Assembly (NCBI RefSeq): GCF_014898055.3
Contig: NW_023601754.1
Location: 45,563,013-45,627,012, forward strand
Length of the DNA stretch: 64,000 nt
Direction: 5' to 3'
Origin: Talpa occidentalis
Lineage: Eukaryota; Chordata; Mammalia; Eulipotyphla; Talpidae
The first letter of the stretch is position 1. Every line of letters starts with the position of its first letter. The position numbers and the translations under genes are program-made. Positions 10,839 through 22,400 of this stretch are shown in pieces. The notes beneath the pieces were generated by a model that was not told the origin of the DNA, searched no databases, and was given only the letters and a program-made list of their open reading frames with translations.

Positions 10839-12739
10839 TTTTACAAACCTGAAAGTGACTCAAGGTCACACCAGAGGATGAGGAGCCAGTATGTAAATTC
10901 TGGTTGTTTTGATACCTGGTCACTTTCCCTTAACCACAAGGTCCAAAGGGCTTCAAGCTCAACTTCCCCCTCTGCTCCTCCTCCCTTCCAGACTCCCTCC
11001 CAGTCTTTAAGATTCGAAATGTGGCCCCTGTGTGAAACCTTCTGACACTACCTTCCACTCAGATCCCTTCCTGCCCCACCCCAGAATCCAGTAGGCACTA
11101 GTACAGACACAATCACAGAGATCATCAAGTCTTCTGCCATATCCCATCTGAGTTCATGGTTCCTAGTTGCTGCTAAAGCCACAAACCTACTAGGTCGACC
11201 CTGACCTGTCTTTTTCCCTTCCCACGTGTGACCCATCAACTGGTCTGTGGTATCTACTTCCAAGATGCATCTGCATCTCCGCCTTTCCGCTCTGCTACCC
11301 CAGTCCAGGCCACCATCACTTGACCTTAGGGCCGTCACTCTGTTAGGGGGAAAAGGATATCCTAAGTTAACTCCATACAGGCTTTGTGGACTCCACCCCC
11401 ACTCCAGACCAAAGCCATGAGGACATTGGAAAAGACAAATCCCATCACCACCAAAGGGAAGATTGCTGGAACCTGAGGGTGGAGTTAAGCAGCCAGGTTT
11501 GGTATAAAAACCAGACATGTGGGTCTTGGGGGTGCTTATTGGCTTCACGGCTCTTGGCTCACGGCCAGCTCTCAGAGTGCCATTGGGTTTCCAGATCGGC
11601 AGAACGGGTAGGACACATTTAAGACTTTATTTCCCTATATTCTCCCTGAGTTGTACATTTCCTCATTTCCCCTTCCCTTGTAAATAAACCTTTTATTAAC
11701 CTTTTGTGTGTGCCTGCAATAGAGTATTAATAAGTCCCTTTTAAGCACACGGGTGAGGACCCACAGCCAGGCAACCCGTTTTATATCGGGGCTGCCCTAT
11801 AAAAACTCTGCTCTCCAGGCTGCACAGCTTGCCTCCCATGCAGTCCACACAGCAGCCAGGCACCCTTTACTACTTTCTACAGTCTGGAGTCCAGACCTCA
11901 GCCTGAACAGTTCCCTCAGGGAGGCCCTCCCTGTTGGCCACACCCTGATCACATCCTAGCACCTGGTCCCCTCCCCTGCTTTATCTCCTTCATATCACTT
12001 TGTGTTGGATGCAAGGTGTACTCAGTAGCCATTTCTGCTCCCCCTTCTCTTCCTGCCAAGAATTGTAGTTTCGGCCAAACTGCAACAAACTTGGGGTGAC
12101 ATACTGGTTTTCCCCCAAATTCTGGAGACAAATCTTGAGCATCCAGGATGATGGTGGCCATTTGCCTTCCCACCAGCAGGGATTGGTCTAGAGGTGAGCA
12201 TGGGCTAGCGTTCTGGCTGATGAGATACGAAGGACAGTCTGTGGGGGCTGGAGGCGTGGGAGATGGCTTACAAGTTGTCCTCACTATGAAAAGGGACACT
12301 AGGGAGGGAGGGATGCACTCTCTGCCCACCTCCTGGCCTGCACGCATATTTGGGTTTTGGTTAAGAGGGGATTCCTACTGCTGCTGGTGGGCCTTGTTCA
12401 GGGTGGAGCCACTGGAACCACCATAGAATCTGATGGTTTAACTGTATTGACTCTTTTGTTATGGCCAAAAGCATACCCACATTCAGTATCTAAATCACGT
12501 TCACTTATTTCTACTCCTAACATGTAAGTCCTGGGAGGAGAGGGCTTGCCCATCACAGATCACTGATCCCTGTGGCAAGAAGGGGGCACTGTCTGGCACA
12601 GGCTATAGTAGATGCTTCATAAATGATGGCTGAACAAATGTACCAGGCCCCTAGCTCCTCCAGAGCTTACTCATCTCCATGGCTCCAGCAACTGGTCAGA
12701 GCTACTCAGCTGGATCAATGGGTCAGGGAAACCAGAGGA

Positions 12740-13274
12740 CAGCGGCTCAAGAACCCAATTTAATAAGATTTACAAGTAGAGGTGTACAAAAAAACCTAAC
12801 AATGTACAAGTCTTTGCAAGACTAGGGACTGAAACTGGAATGCAGAGAGACCCCTAGGGAGGAACCCCCCCCCAAATGCTGGAGATCTGAAGGTATCTTC
12901 CCACTGATTCTCTATGTCTTGGCCTTATCTAACACATGTAACCAAACCCCCAAACCTAGACGAAGATTTAAGAGCTATCCAGATCTAACCTGTTCCCTCT
13001 CCAGCCTCCCTGCCCATTGAGGAGTGGAACTGGGACAGATGAAAGACTATTAACTAAGAGAACAGAGCCTCTGGTGCTGGTAATGGGCCTCGGTGGTCCC
13101 GGAATGGGGATCCCATAACCGTGTTCTTCTCCTGCCTGTTTCACAGTCAAATGCCGCTTTATCTGCAAAGTAAGCTGCCCAATGGGGTATGGGAAGGGGG
13201 GAAGCAGAGGGGTACCCTAGGTACTCTGGAGAGGATGAAGAGAGACTTGTTTTGTTTCTGCTCCCACTAGGGAA
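12740..13274 (-). other. ZNF541: ZNF541 3' UTR (estimated)
   Basis: This is noncoding sequence after the stop. Its end is set by an ATTAAA hexamer at 12764-12759 followed by a T/G-rich stretch, so the UTR would be about 0.5 kb. This is inferred; another signal further left cannot be excluded. Confidence 0.5.
12759..12764 (-). terminator. ZNF541: Candidate polyadenylation signal of ZNF541
   Basis: ATTAAA on the minus strand, the commonest variant of AATAAA, lies about 510 bp after the stop codon, with a GTCCTCTGGTTTC-like downstream element. I saw no AATAAA between it and the stop. Confidence 0.45.
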
Positions 13275-13443
13275 TCACCACTGCAGGGGGCCAATGTCTG
13301 ACCCTATCTCCTCCTCATCCTCTTCCTCCTCCTTCAGTTGAAAGGGCTTCACAGGCCACTTCACCCTGACAATGGGCTCCACATGGTCCTGGAGCCGATG
13401 CCGCTTCATGTGGGCATTTCGACTTTTGATCTTGTCAAATACC
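13275..13443 (-). CDS. ZNF541: ZNF541 coding exon 15 (last finger and stop)
   Basis: This exon encodes [15 protein letters not shown], giving the two histidines (1318, 1322) of the fifth finger, then a conserved tail with a strongly acidic run (KEEEEDEEE) and the end GPLQW. The TGA stop is at 13277-13275. The acceptor is TCCTCAG. Confidence 0.95.
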
Positions 13444-16400
13444 CTGAGGAGTCATCAGAGGACACAGGTCAGCAAAGGGGAGGCATGGGGTCCTGAGGGA
13501 GGGGAGGTGGGAGCATGTCTAGGTAAAGGGCTAGTACCTTTCACACTCTCTGCAGGGAAAAACACCCTGGCCCTCCACACTCCCGGGTGGCTCAGGGGTC
13601 CTCTTGGGGCCTGAGTTTGGGCTGGAGTTGAGGATCGACTCCCTCCTGTAATTCTTGGTCTTTATCTTTAACTCAGGAGTTGGTCGGTGGCTGGGTCTCT
13701 CTCGAGGGCTGCAAGTGACCTGCAGAGGAGACGAAAATGACATTAGGATGATCTTTCATCCGTGTAAGGGGGAGGTAGAGATCCAGGGCACAAATGTCCT
13801 CTGCAAGGAAGCCTTCCCTCTGCCCTCCACCCTCCTCCCCCATTGGGAACTCCAGATCCGGGACTTCTACCTTCGCTTCTGTCCTGTCTGCCTCATCTGG
13901 CTCTCTCTTGACCCTCTTTTCTAGCCCCAGGGCTCGGCCACAGTCGAACTTGATCATTTTCTTCCAGATATAATAATACTCAATACACTGGGCTACAGTC
14001 TTTGTCTGGATCTAGTGAAAGAAAACAAAAGGGGCGAAGGGCAACCTCAGGAGCAGCTGTAAGGAGGTCATGGAGCCTTAAATTCCCTCCACATGAGGCC
14101 AAGCCACCAAAACATCAGTCCCTACATCAGTCCCTTTGGACATGTCCCTTTGCCACAAGGGGCAGAAATATCTTCCAGAGGGCTTTGGAGTGAAGCCACT
14201 GTAGGCAACAAATCCAAGTCCTACAGGCTCTGAGCAGCAAGCCCCTCCCTAAGGGAAGACGTGCATGAAGGAACACTGGTGCAAGCTAGGCCTAACCAAG
14301 CAGGACTAATGACCACCTTTGCAGGAGCTGGGAAGAGCCCCACAGTATGGGGAAAGAGACCCAGAAGAGGAGGAGGAAGTGTCAAGGTCACCATATAATC
14401 CTAGGGCTTCACAGTCTGGCTATTTGTTCCTCCCGTCACTAAAAAGTGAACCCATTAATGACAGCCTCTGTAAAAACCACATGAGAAGTTGAAAACACAT
14501 TAAGTGGAATCCTGGGTAGGGGGACAGTTAGAAGAAATGTTTGAAAAAATTCCCTAAATTTAATAAAAACTATAAATATAAACCCACAGATCTAAGTAGC
14601 TCACCAGAACCCAAGCCCACAACAGCATTAAGAAAAGCACACCAGGGCTTCCCTGTTGGCGCAGGCAGCTGAGTGCAGCACTGTGGAGCTGTCCGCAGCT
14701 TCTGCAGTGCTGATTCAATCCCCACCAGCCACGGAGATATCCACATGGCGCGGCAGACCTCTCCTGTCTCGCCCACTATTCTCCTCAGCAGTGTATTTCA
14801 GTCAATCTGCTTGTTCTTTTCCCCACTCTATCTCTGGTGAATTCTCTCACCCCTCCTCACCTCTGACCTGTACCCTGGTTCTTGTATAAATAAAATAAAA
14901 TCTTTTTTAAAAAAAAGAAAGAAAGAAAAAAGCACACCAAAAGACTAGATGCACATTATAAAATTGCTCAAAGCCAATGATAAAGAGAAATTCCTAAAAT
15001 CTGCTAGCCAGAGAAAAAAAAGACACATCATGTACAGACCATCAAAGACAAAGAATTCAGTATATTTGCTGTTGGAAAGAAAAACAAGAAAGTAGAACAT
15101 CTTTAAATTACTGAAGGGGGAAAACCCTGTCAAGCTAGAACTCTATCCTTAGCAAAGGTATCTTTCTTGAAAAAAAAGGTTAAAAATGAAAGAGCTGAGA
15201 GAATTCAGTCACTAACAAACCTTCATTATCAAAAGTGTTAAAGGGTTTATATTGTTTCCTTTTGGAAAAATGATACCAGCTAGAAACACAGATCTCCACA
15301 AAAGAATGCAGAGCAGTGTGAACAGTAATCCTGTGGGTAAACAGGTAAGATTTCTTGTTACTATATTTTAACAATAACTGTTCAAATAAATATAACAATG
15401 TATAGCTGGGCTTCATGATATAAAATAAAATGCACAATAGCAGTATGTATAAAGGGAGGAGAATGGGAGTATACATGTGGAGTGTTAGCAAACCCCTTGA
15501 AGGTAGACCAGCATCACTTATAGATGCAGGCTATAACCCAAAGCAACCACCAAAAACATACAGAGCAATAGCTACTAAACCAACAATTAATTATGTTAAT
15601 CTAGAAGAAGGCAGGAAAAAGTAGAAAGGAGAAACAAAGAACAGATGGGTCAAATAGAAAACCAACAGCAAAATGAAGGACTTAAAGCCAACCAAATCCG
15701 TAATCACATTAAAAATAAATGTTCTAACCATCTCAATGAAAAGACTGAATATTTCACATGGAATAAAAAAGCAACACCCAACACATGCTACCTATAAGAA
15801 TGTACTTCAAATATAAAGACACAAATAGGTCAAAACTAAGAAAATGAAAAAAGGATATTCTGTGCTAACACCCATCATAAGAAAGCTAGAGTGGCTGGCT
15901 CTGTTAAAATTAGAAAAAGTGGGCCTCTCTGGTGGCATGAGGGGTTAAGACGCAACCTATGAAGCTATCTGCAGCCACTGCAGCATGAGTTCGATCCCTG
16001 GCCAGGGAGCTACCCACATGGCACAGGAGACCTCTCATGTCTCCCTGCTGCTCCCCTCAGCAGTGTATTTCAGTCAATCTGCCTGTTCTGTTCCCCCCTC
16101 TGTGTCTGGTGAATCCTCTCACCTCCTACACCTCTGGCCTGTACCCCAGTTCTTGTACGCATTAATAAATAAATTTTTAAAAAAATAAATAAATAACACA
16201 ATTAGGAAAAGTGTGTTTCAGAGAAGAAAATAATACCATGGAAAAAGAAACTATTTCGTAATGATAAGAGTCAATTAATCAATATGACATAATGGGGCCT
16301 CCCCGGTGGCGCAGCAGTTGAGTGCTGGGTTGCGAAGCTGCCCGAGGCCTCTGCGGCGCTGGTTCGATCCCCGGCTGCCCCCTGCCGCCGGAGGCGGGTC

Positions 16401-19400
16401 CCACATGGCGCGCAGACCTCTCCTGCCGCCCGCTGCTCCCCTCAGCAGTGTACTTCGGTCCTTCTGCCTGCTCTGCTCTCCGCTCTGGCTCTGGTGAATT
16501 CTCTCACCCTCCCGCGCTTCTGACTGTACCCAGTGCATGTATGAACAAGCAAAACAAACAAATAAGTAAATAAATAAAACATGCCTCTATTAAAAAAAAT
16601 AATCAATATGACATAAGAATCCTAAATGTTTATGCATCTAAATTTGAGCTCCAAAACACAGGTAGCAAAACCTGAATGGCAGGAAAAACAGGCAGACCCA
16701 TAGCTAGTGTCAAATGTTTTAAGACCCCAACCCCATTCTCAATAATTGGACAAGTAGACAGTAATGCAGAGAAAACTACAACCACACCACTAAACATCTT
16801 GGACTGATGTTTATAGAATGCCATCCAACAGCACAGCAAACTTCTTTAAGCATACTCAGAGTATCTACCAAGATGTAGATGAGCCATGTTCTGGGCCATT
16901 AACGAAGGTCACTAAGTTGAAAGTATTCCCAAAAACTTTTTCTCTGACCACAATGACAGTAAATTAAAAAGTCATAACCAAACAACTCTGGAGGATCCAC
17001 AAATATCTGGAGATAAAAAAACACATTTCTAGATAACTCATGGGTCAAAAGGGAAATCAAAAGGGAAATTTAAAAAGTATCTTGACCTGAATAAACATGC
17101 AAACCCAAGATACCAAGACTTATCAAAGCAGTATTTTTGAGGGAAATTTGTAACACTAAGTGATATTCTTAGGGAAAAAGAAGTATTTCAAATGAATGGC
17201 CTCAGCTTCCATTTTCAGAAACTGAGAAGAGAAGAGCAATGAAACCCAACATAAGCAGATGAATAAAAATAATAAATAGCAGAGCAGAAATCAATTAAAT
17301 AGAAAAAAATCAAAAAACGCAAAAGCTTTTGAGAAAAACAATGAAATTGCTGAGACAGATTGCTGAGAATAAAGAGCCATCCCTTTTTTACTAGTATCAG
17401 GAATGCAAGAGGTGACATCATGGTCACCTCTAGATACAGCCTACCTATAGACACAGAAAAGATGTACTCAGTATTATCAGTCATTAGGAAAATGCAGTGC
17501 CCATTACAAGTCTAGTCAAAAAGACTGACCAGGGCCTCCCTGGTGGCGCAAGGGGTTAAGTTTCAGCACTATCAAGCTACCGCCAGCCACTGCAACATGA
17601 GTTCACTCCCTGGCCAGGGAGCTGACCCACATGGTGAAGCGGACCACTCCTGTCTTTCCCGCTGCTCCCCTCAGCAGTGTATTTCAGTAGATCCCCCACT
17701 CTGTCTTTGGTGAATCCTCTCACCCCCCTGCACCTCTGGCCTACACCCAAGTTCTTGTATGCATAAATGAATAAAAATAAATCTTTAAAACAAAAAAACA
17801 AACAAACAAACAAAAAAAAATCTTTAAAACAACAACAAAAAATAAACTGACCACACTAAGTATTGTTAAGCCTGTGGAGCAACTGGAACTCTTCTCCTGC
17901 TGGTAGGATGTGAAATTGTACAATCACTTTGGAAAACAACTGGGTAGTGTCTTAAAAAATTAAAAAATATACCTATCATAAGATCTAGTCATTTACTTCC
18001 CTAAAAGCAGTACACGTACAAAGATGTATAAATTCACAGCAGCTTTATTTATAATCGCCAATAACTGTAAATCAACTGCAAGTCCCTCAGCAGGTGAATG
18101 GCTGAACAGACGGCAGTATACTCAGACAAAGGAATACTCCTCAGTTAAAAAAAAAAAAAAATCTGGTAGACACAGCCTGTTGGTTAAGTCTCAAATTAAT
18201 GCTGAGTGTAAGAAGCCAGCCAAAAGCAGGGCACATCCTGTTTGATTATTCCATTTACGGCAGTCCCCCTCAGGTTCTAAGATACCCTAAGGGGCACATG
18301 TTCTAAGAAGCCCAGTGGATCCTGAAACTGCAGAGTACCTAACCCTACATAAACGCTTTCTTCTCTACATACACACCTACAATGAAATTTAACTTATGAA
18401 TTAGGCCCAGAAAGAGGTTAACAACAATAACTAATAATAGAATAGCACAATTATAAAGACACTACAGAAAAGTATAAAAAGTGAAAACAACTAGGACTGA
18501 GTGACTAAGGGGAAGGTAGGGTGTACAGGATGGACTAACGGATGATTCGCATCCAGGACAGAAGGCAGCAAGATGCTCAAGATTTTGTTGTGCTACTCAA
18601 AATGGAGCATAAAGGATACTTTATTTCTGGAATTTTCCATTTAGTATTTTCAAACCATAGTTGACCACAAGTAACTGAAACTGCAGAGAGTGAACTGTGG
18701 ATAAAGAGGGAATACTATCTGGAAAATGCTGGAAAATACAAACACATTTACAGTGACAGAAAGCAGGTAAGGAATTGACTAAGGACCAGGGTGCAGGAAG
18801 GAAGGATTACTGTGGGGTGGGGAGGAACCTTTGGGGAGGAACCATTCTCATTTGAGTTTATATTAACTTTTAATATATTCATTTAAAGTATTTAACATGG
18901 TAATTATTACTTTGGGGGCTTCTTTTCTCTTGATCATGGTAAAGGTCTTACCAGTGCACCAATATGTTAAAACACTGACTCTCATACGTTGATTATGTGC
19001 GTTTTTTTTTTTTTTTTTAAGAATTTTTTTTTTTTTTTTTTTTTTAAGATTTATTTATTCATACAAGCACTGGGTACAGTCAGAAGCGCGGGAGGGTGAG
19101 AGAATTCACCAGAGCCAGAGCAGGGAGCAGAACAGGCAGACTGACGAAATACACTGCTATCTGCGCGCCATGTGGGACCCTCGCCCCGTGGCTGGGGATC
19201 GAACTGGCGCTGCTGAGGCCGCGCGCAGCCTCGCAGCCCAGTGCTCAACCGCTGCACCAGAGGAGGCCCGATTATGTGCGTTTTTGTGCACATCCAGTCA
19301 AAAACAAAAAAGAGCAAAAAACTCAGCAGGGTCGTATGATCTCATCTCTTTAAAGCACAGGCATTTACGTCTGAGATCGACACGAGCAGTAAATGCCTCT

Positions 19401-22400
19401 ATGTCTACCACCAAGCACTCAGAGGTCATGAGTACAAGCAGGCTGTGGGAGGGGACGAGGGCTTTATTTTGAGTATGTGATGCATTTTGGTGCTGTTTGG
19501 AGCTGTTCACCACAAAGGCCTTCTAAATTATACACTGCCCATGGTGCCAGCAGCACCAGGCCCCTCAGCCTGAGCCGTGCAAGGCAAGGCCATATCCAAT
19601 CAGCCCTCCTGTGTCCACCTTACCGTCTTGTGTATTAAGTAAAAGTCCTTCTTGTGGGCACAGAATGCCTTCTTAAATAGCCTCTTCTCCATGGGCGACC
19701 AGATGTCTGAACCTGTGTAGAAATAGCCCAGGGGGTGGGGGGGGGGAGGCAGGTGGGGAGGGTGCAGGACATTGCTACTTCAGCTGTGGCTGAAATGCAG
19801 ATCACCCTGAGCACCCAGCATTACCCATTATGTGACAAGTGTTTTGCTCAGCCATTCACTTGCTTTGTCTCACACAACCCCCACAAAACATTAGCAGGTA
19901 AAGACCTCACTTTACAGACACAGCAAGTGAGGCTTCTGCTGGTGTTAAGTATCTTGCCAAGGGTGTAGGGTCCAGCTGCCTGACTCTAGGGCTGCTGTGC
20001 TCAAGCACTGCCCTGGGCCCGCCTCCACCTCTCTGTGGCCAGGCTAAAAAGAGCCCAGAAACCATTGGAAAAAAGGGCACAGTAGGAACCAATGAGAAAA
20101 ACACAATGCCCACTGGGTCCCCCTGGAGAGGACAGGCCCCTCCTGGAAAAAGCATGAAACCCCCAGGAGCATGCCCAGAGGCACAAGCCCATGTGGGCTG
20201 ATGGGCTCCCTGGAGTCTCACAGACAGTCCCCACCTGGCAGCCCTCTCCTGCTCACCCGTGTAGCGGTAGTCAGCCAGGGGGTGAGTCCGAGGCTTCTGG
20301 GGTCCTCTGAGTAAGAGGGTCTCCAGGGCAACCTGGAACGGCAGGTACTCACAGAGAGAGGAGGTTGGGGAGACACTTGCATTCACCCTCTCATTAGAAA
20401 ACCACTAACGGCGCCTAAGCCTTTACTACCCCAGGCTACTGGCCAGTGCAGGGCCTGGCCCCACTGGGAGTGCTGGTCACTAAGCCAGCTGTGGAGCACA
20501 GCTGACATTATCTTCTTCAGAGTTAGATTTCTTGATGGGGGTTCTGTATGTGTGGGGATTCATCCTGTCATAAGCCCCTTATTATTTCATCAAGGACTAG
20601 TGTTTTAAAAGAGTACCACCTCCTGTCAGTGGCCCATTTCACTTCCTTCAGGACACTCATCGTTAACTATTTTTAACCATCGTTACCTATTTTTAACCAT
20701 TTTAACCATCATCTGCTTTGACTTTCCTATGAAAGAAGCCTGCCAAAGAGAGGGGTTTGGTCCTGCTCACCAGCATAAGCCTAGTCAGAGCCAGCTGTGT
20801 AACCTACGGGATCGGCGGCTGATGCAAAATGAAAACCTGGGACCTCTTGTTCAGAAATTAACAATTTCAAGACAGCAGCCACAGATCATGAAATGCAGAG
20901 ATGCTCCTAAGTCAGCCATGGCCCAGCACCAGTGACCAGGTCCAGGTAGGACCCTATGTGCTGATCATTCTACTGAACACCTACTATGTGCTAATCACTG
21001 CCTCTCAGCTTAAGAAAACAGTCCTAGGTCCCTGTCTCAAGTGCTGAGATTCAGGGCTAGACTTTTTATTTCCTTTCTAGACCTCAGGATAGAGGGGGTC
21101 CGGGAAGGAGGCAGGAACGTCTCTGATGCATCAGAGGTTTTCATACATGGAATCCTTATCAGAAAGATCGAGCTCCATAAATAAAGTGGATTAATGCAGA
21201 ACCTGAATCCAGTCTCCAAGGCCACCTGCCACAGTGCCTGGATACACCTCGGGAGGAAGCATGCACGCCAGAGAGATAGCTGATTCATCAAGCCCACAGT
21301 TGTGCATTTCCCCTGCAGCTCACCAGGACACCACTAACCCTAAAGCCACTGGGGAGAAGTAGGCAGCCTGCCTTTGGTTTTCACAAGCTGCTGAACCCCA
21401 TGCAGATGTCCCCAGGGGAGCAGAGAGATCCCCAGGCTCCTCTGAGCCTGCCCTTGCCCATTCACTCACCTGGATGTCGCCCTTGGCTTCGTGCAGACAG
21501 TGCAGAGCGAGCTCCAGGTTGGTGCCCCCACCCGGCATCACACTAGAGCAGGCCACATTGCAGAGCTCGGTCACTGTGCTTCCAGCAAGCAGCCCAGGCA
21601 GAGTGCGAGGGAGAGGACACACAGAGTCAGCAAGGACTGGGAGGGGGGCTCCCCAAAAACACAGAGAGGGGCTCCTTTTCCCTCCCATCTCAGTTACAGA
21701 CTGTGTGAGGTTTGAGAGACAGGGAGAAGGGCAGACCCCCTGCTCCTGGCACCTGCTATGGATGACCTGACCAGCCACTGTGTGACAGGAGAGGAGGAGC
21801 AGAAAGCAGATGGGCTAACTTCCCCCAGGGAGGCAGATCTGGGTCACAGTGAAAACTGGGAGTAGAGACTCCTTGGAGATGGGGGAGCAGAAATGGGGGT
21901 AGGAGGGAGCTGGGGAACTTGCCCCCCAAGTCTCAGCCACCTCGATCCTGTGTTTCTGGGTTAGTCATCACATCTCCCCACGGCTTCCAGACCAGAGATG
22001 CTATATGCTCCTCGATTCCGGCCAGCGACCTCTCCCGAAGCTCTGGGATCTCTGCCTGAAACCGGCTTCCTATGTTGATGTGTCTGAAATGAGGCCACAC
22101 ACGCATGACCAAGATGAGAAATAAAATAGAGGTGAGCTGTGAACCTGCTGTTAGGCCACAGCACTGTTTTGGGGAAAACTGCCATCTCTCAGGTACCTCA
22201 GGCTTTCACCCTTGACGGATATGGGCAGGCATTTCAGAACCCTCTCTAAGGTTCTGATTTCCTTTATTTCCAGGTTTCTGCCTCAAGTATCTGTCCTAGG
22301 GGCTAGGACAGGGGAGCAGCTGATACCTCCACGGCCACACCCAACCAACCACATTTCACAGAGATGCATGAGTCTCACACCGTACACAGCCAGTCTCACC

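Larger units (their letters stand above)
9011..12739. other. Intergenic region between NAPA and ZNF541
   Basis: About 3.7 kb separates the NAPA promoter from the 3' end of ZNF541. It contains a (CA)n microsatellite, a small local duplication at 10764-10838, an LTR-like segment near 11.5 kb and L2-like sequence at 11880-12010 and 12525-12640. I see no coding exon or RNA gene. Confidence 0.6.
14940..18250 (+). mobile_element. Old LINE-1, fragmented by SINEs
   Basis: Decayed L1-type sequence in three blocks, ending in typical ORF2-end wording (GGTGAATGGCTGAACAGACGG and similar at 18095-18115). It was interrupted later by the SINEs at 15921, 16293 and 17532. No open frame survives. Confidence 0.65.
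14012..19623 (-). other. ZNF541: ZNF541 intron between exons 12 and 13
   Basis: This 5.6-kb intron is made largely of an old L1 (about 14940-18250, plus-strand sense) cut up by SINE insertions at 14645, 15921, 16293 and 17532, with a minus-strand SINE at 19007. Sequence around 18260-18700 (resembling a decayed interspersed repeat) is unassigned. Confidence 0.7.

Noticed and set aside
21320..21778. 152-codon minus-strand open frame as a separate gene
   Set aside because: It contains ZNF541 exon 10 flanked by intron reading. Only 21470-21573 is coding.
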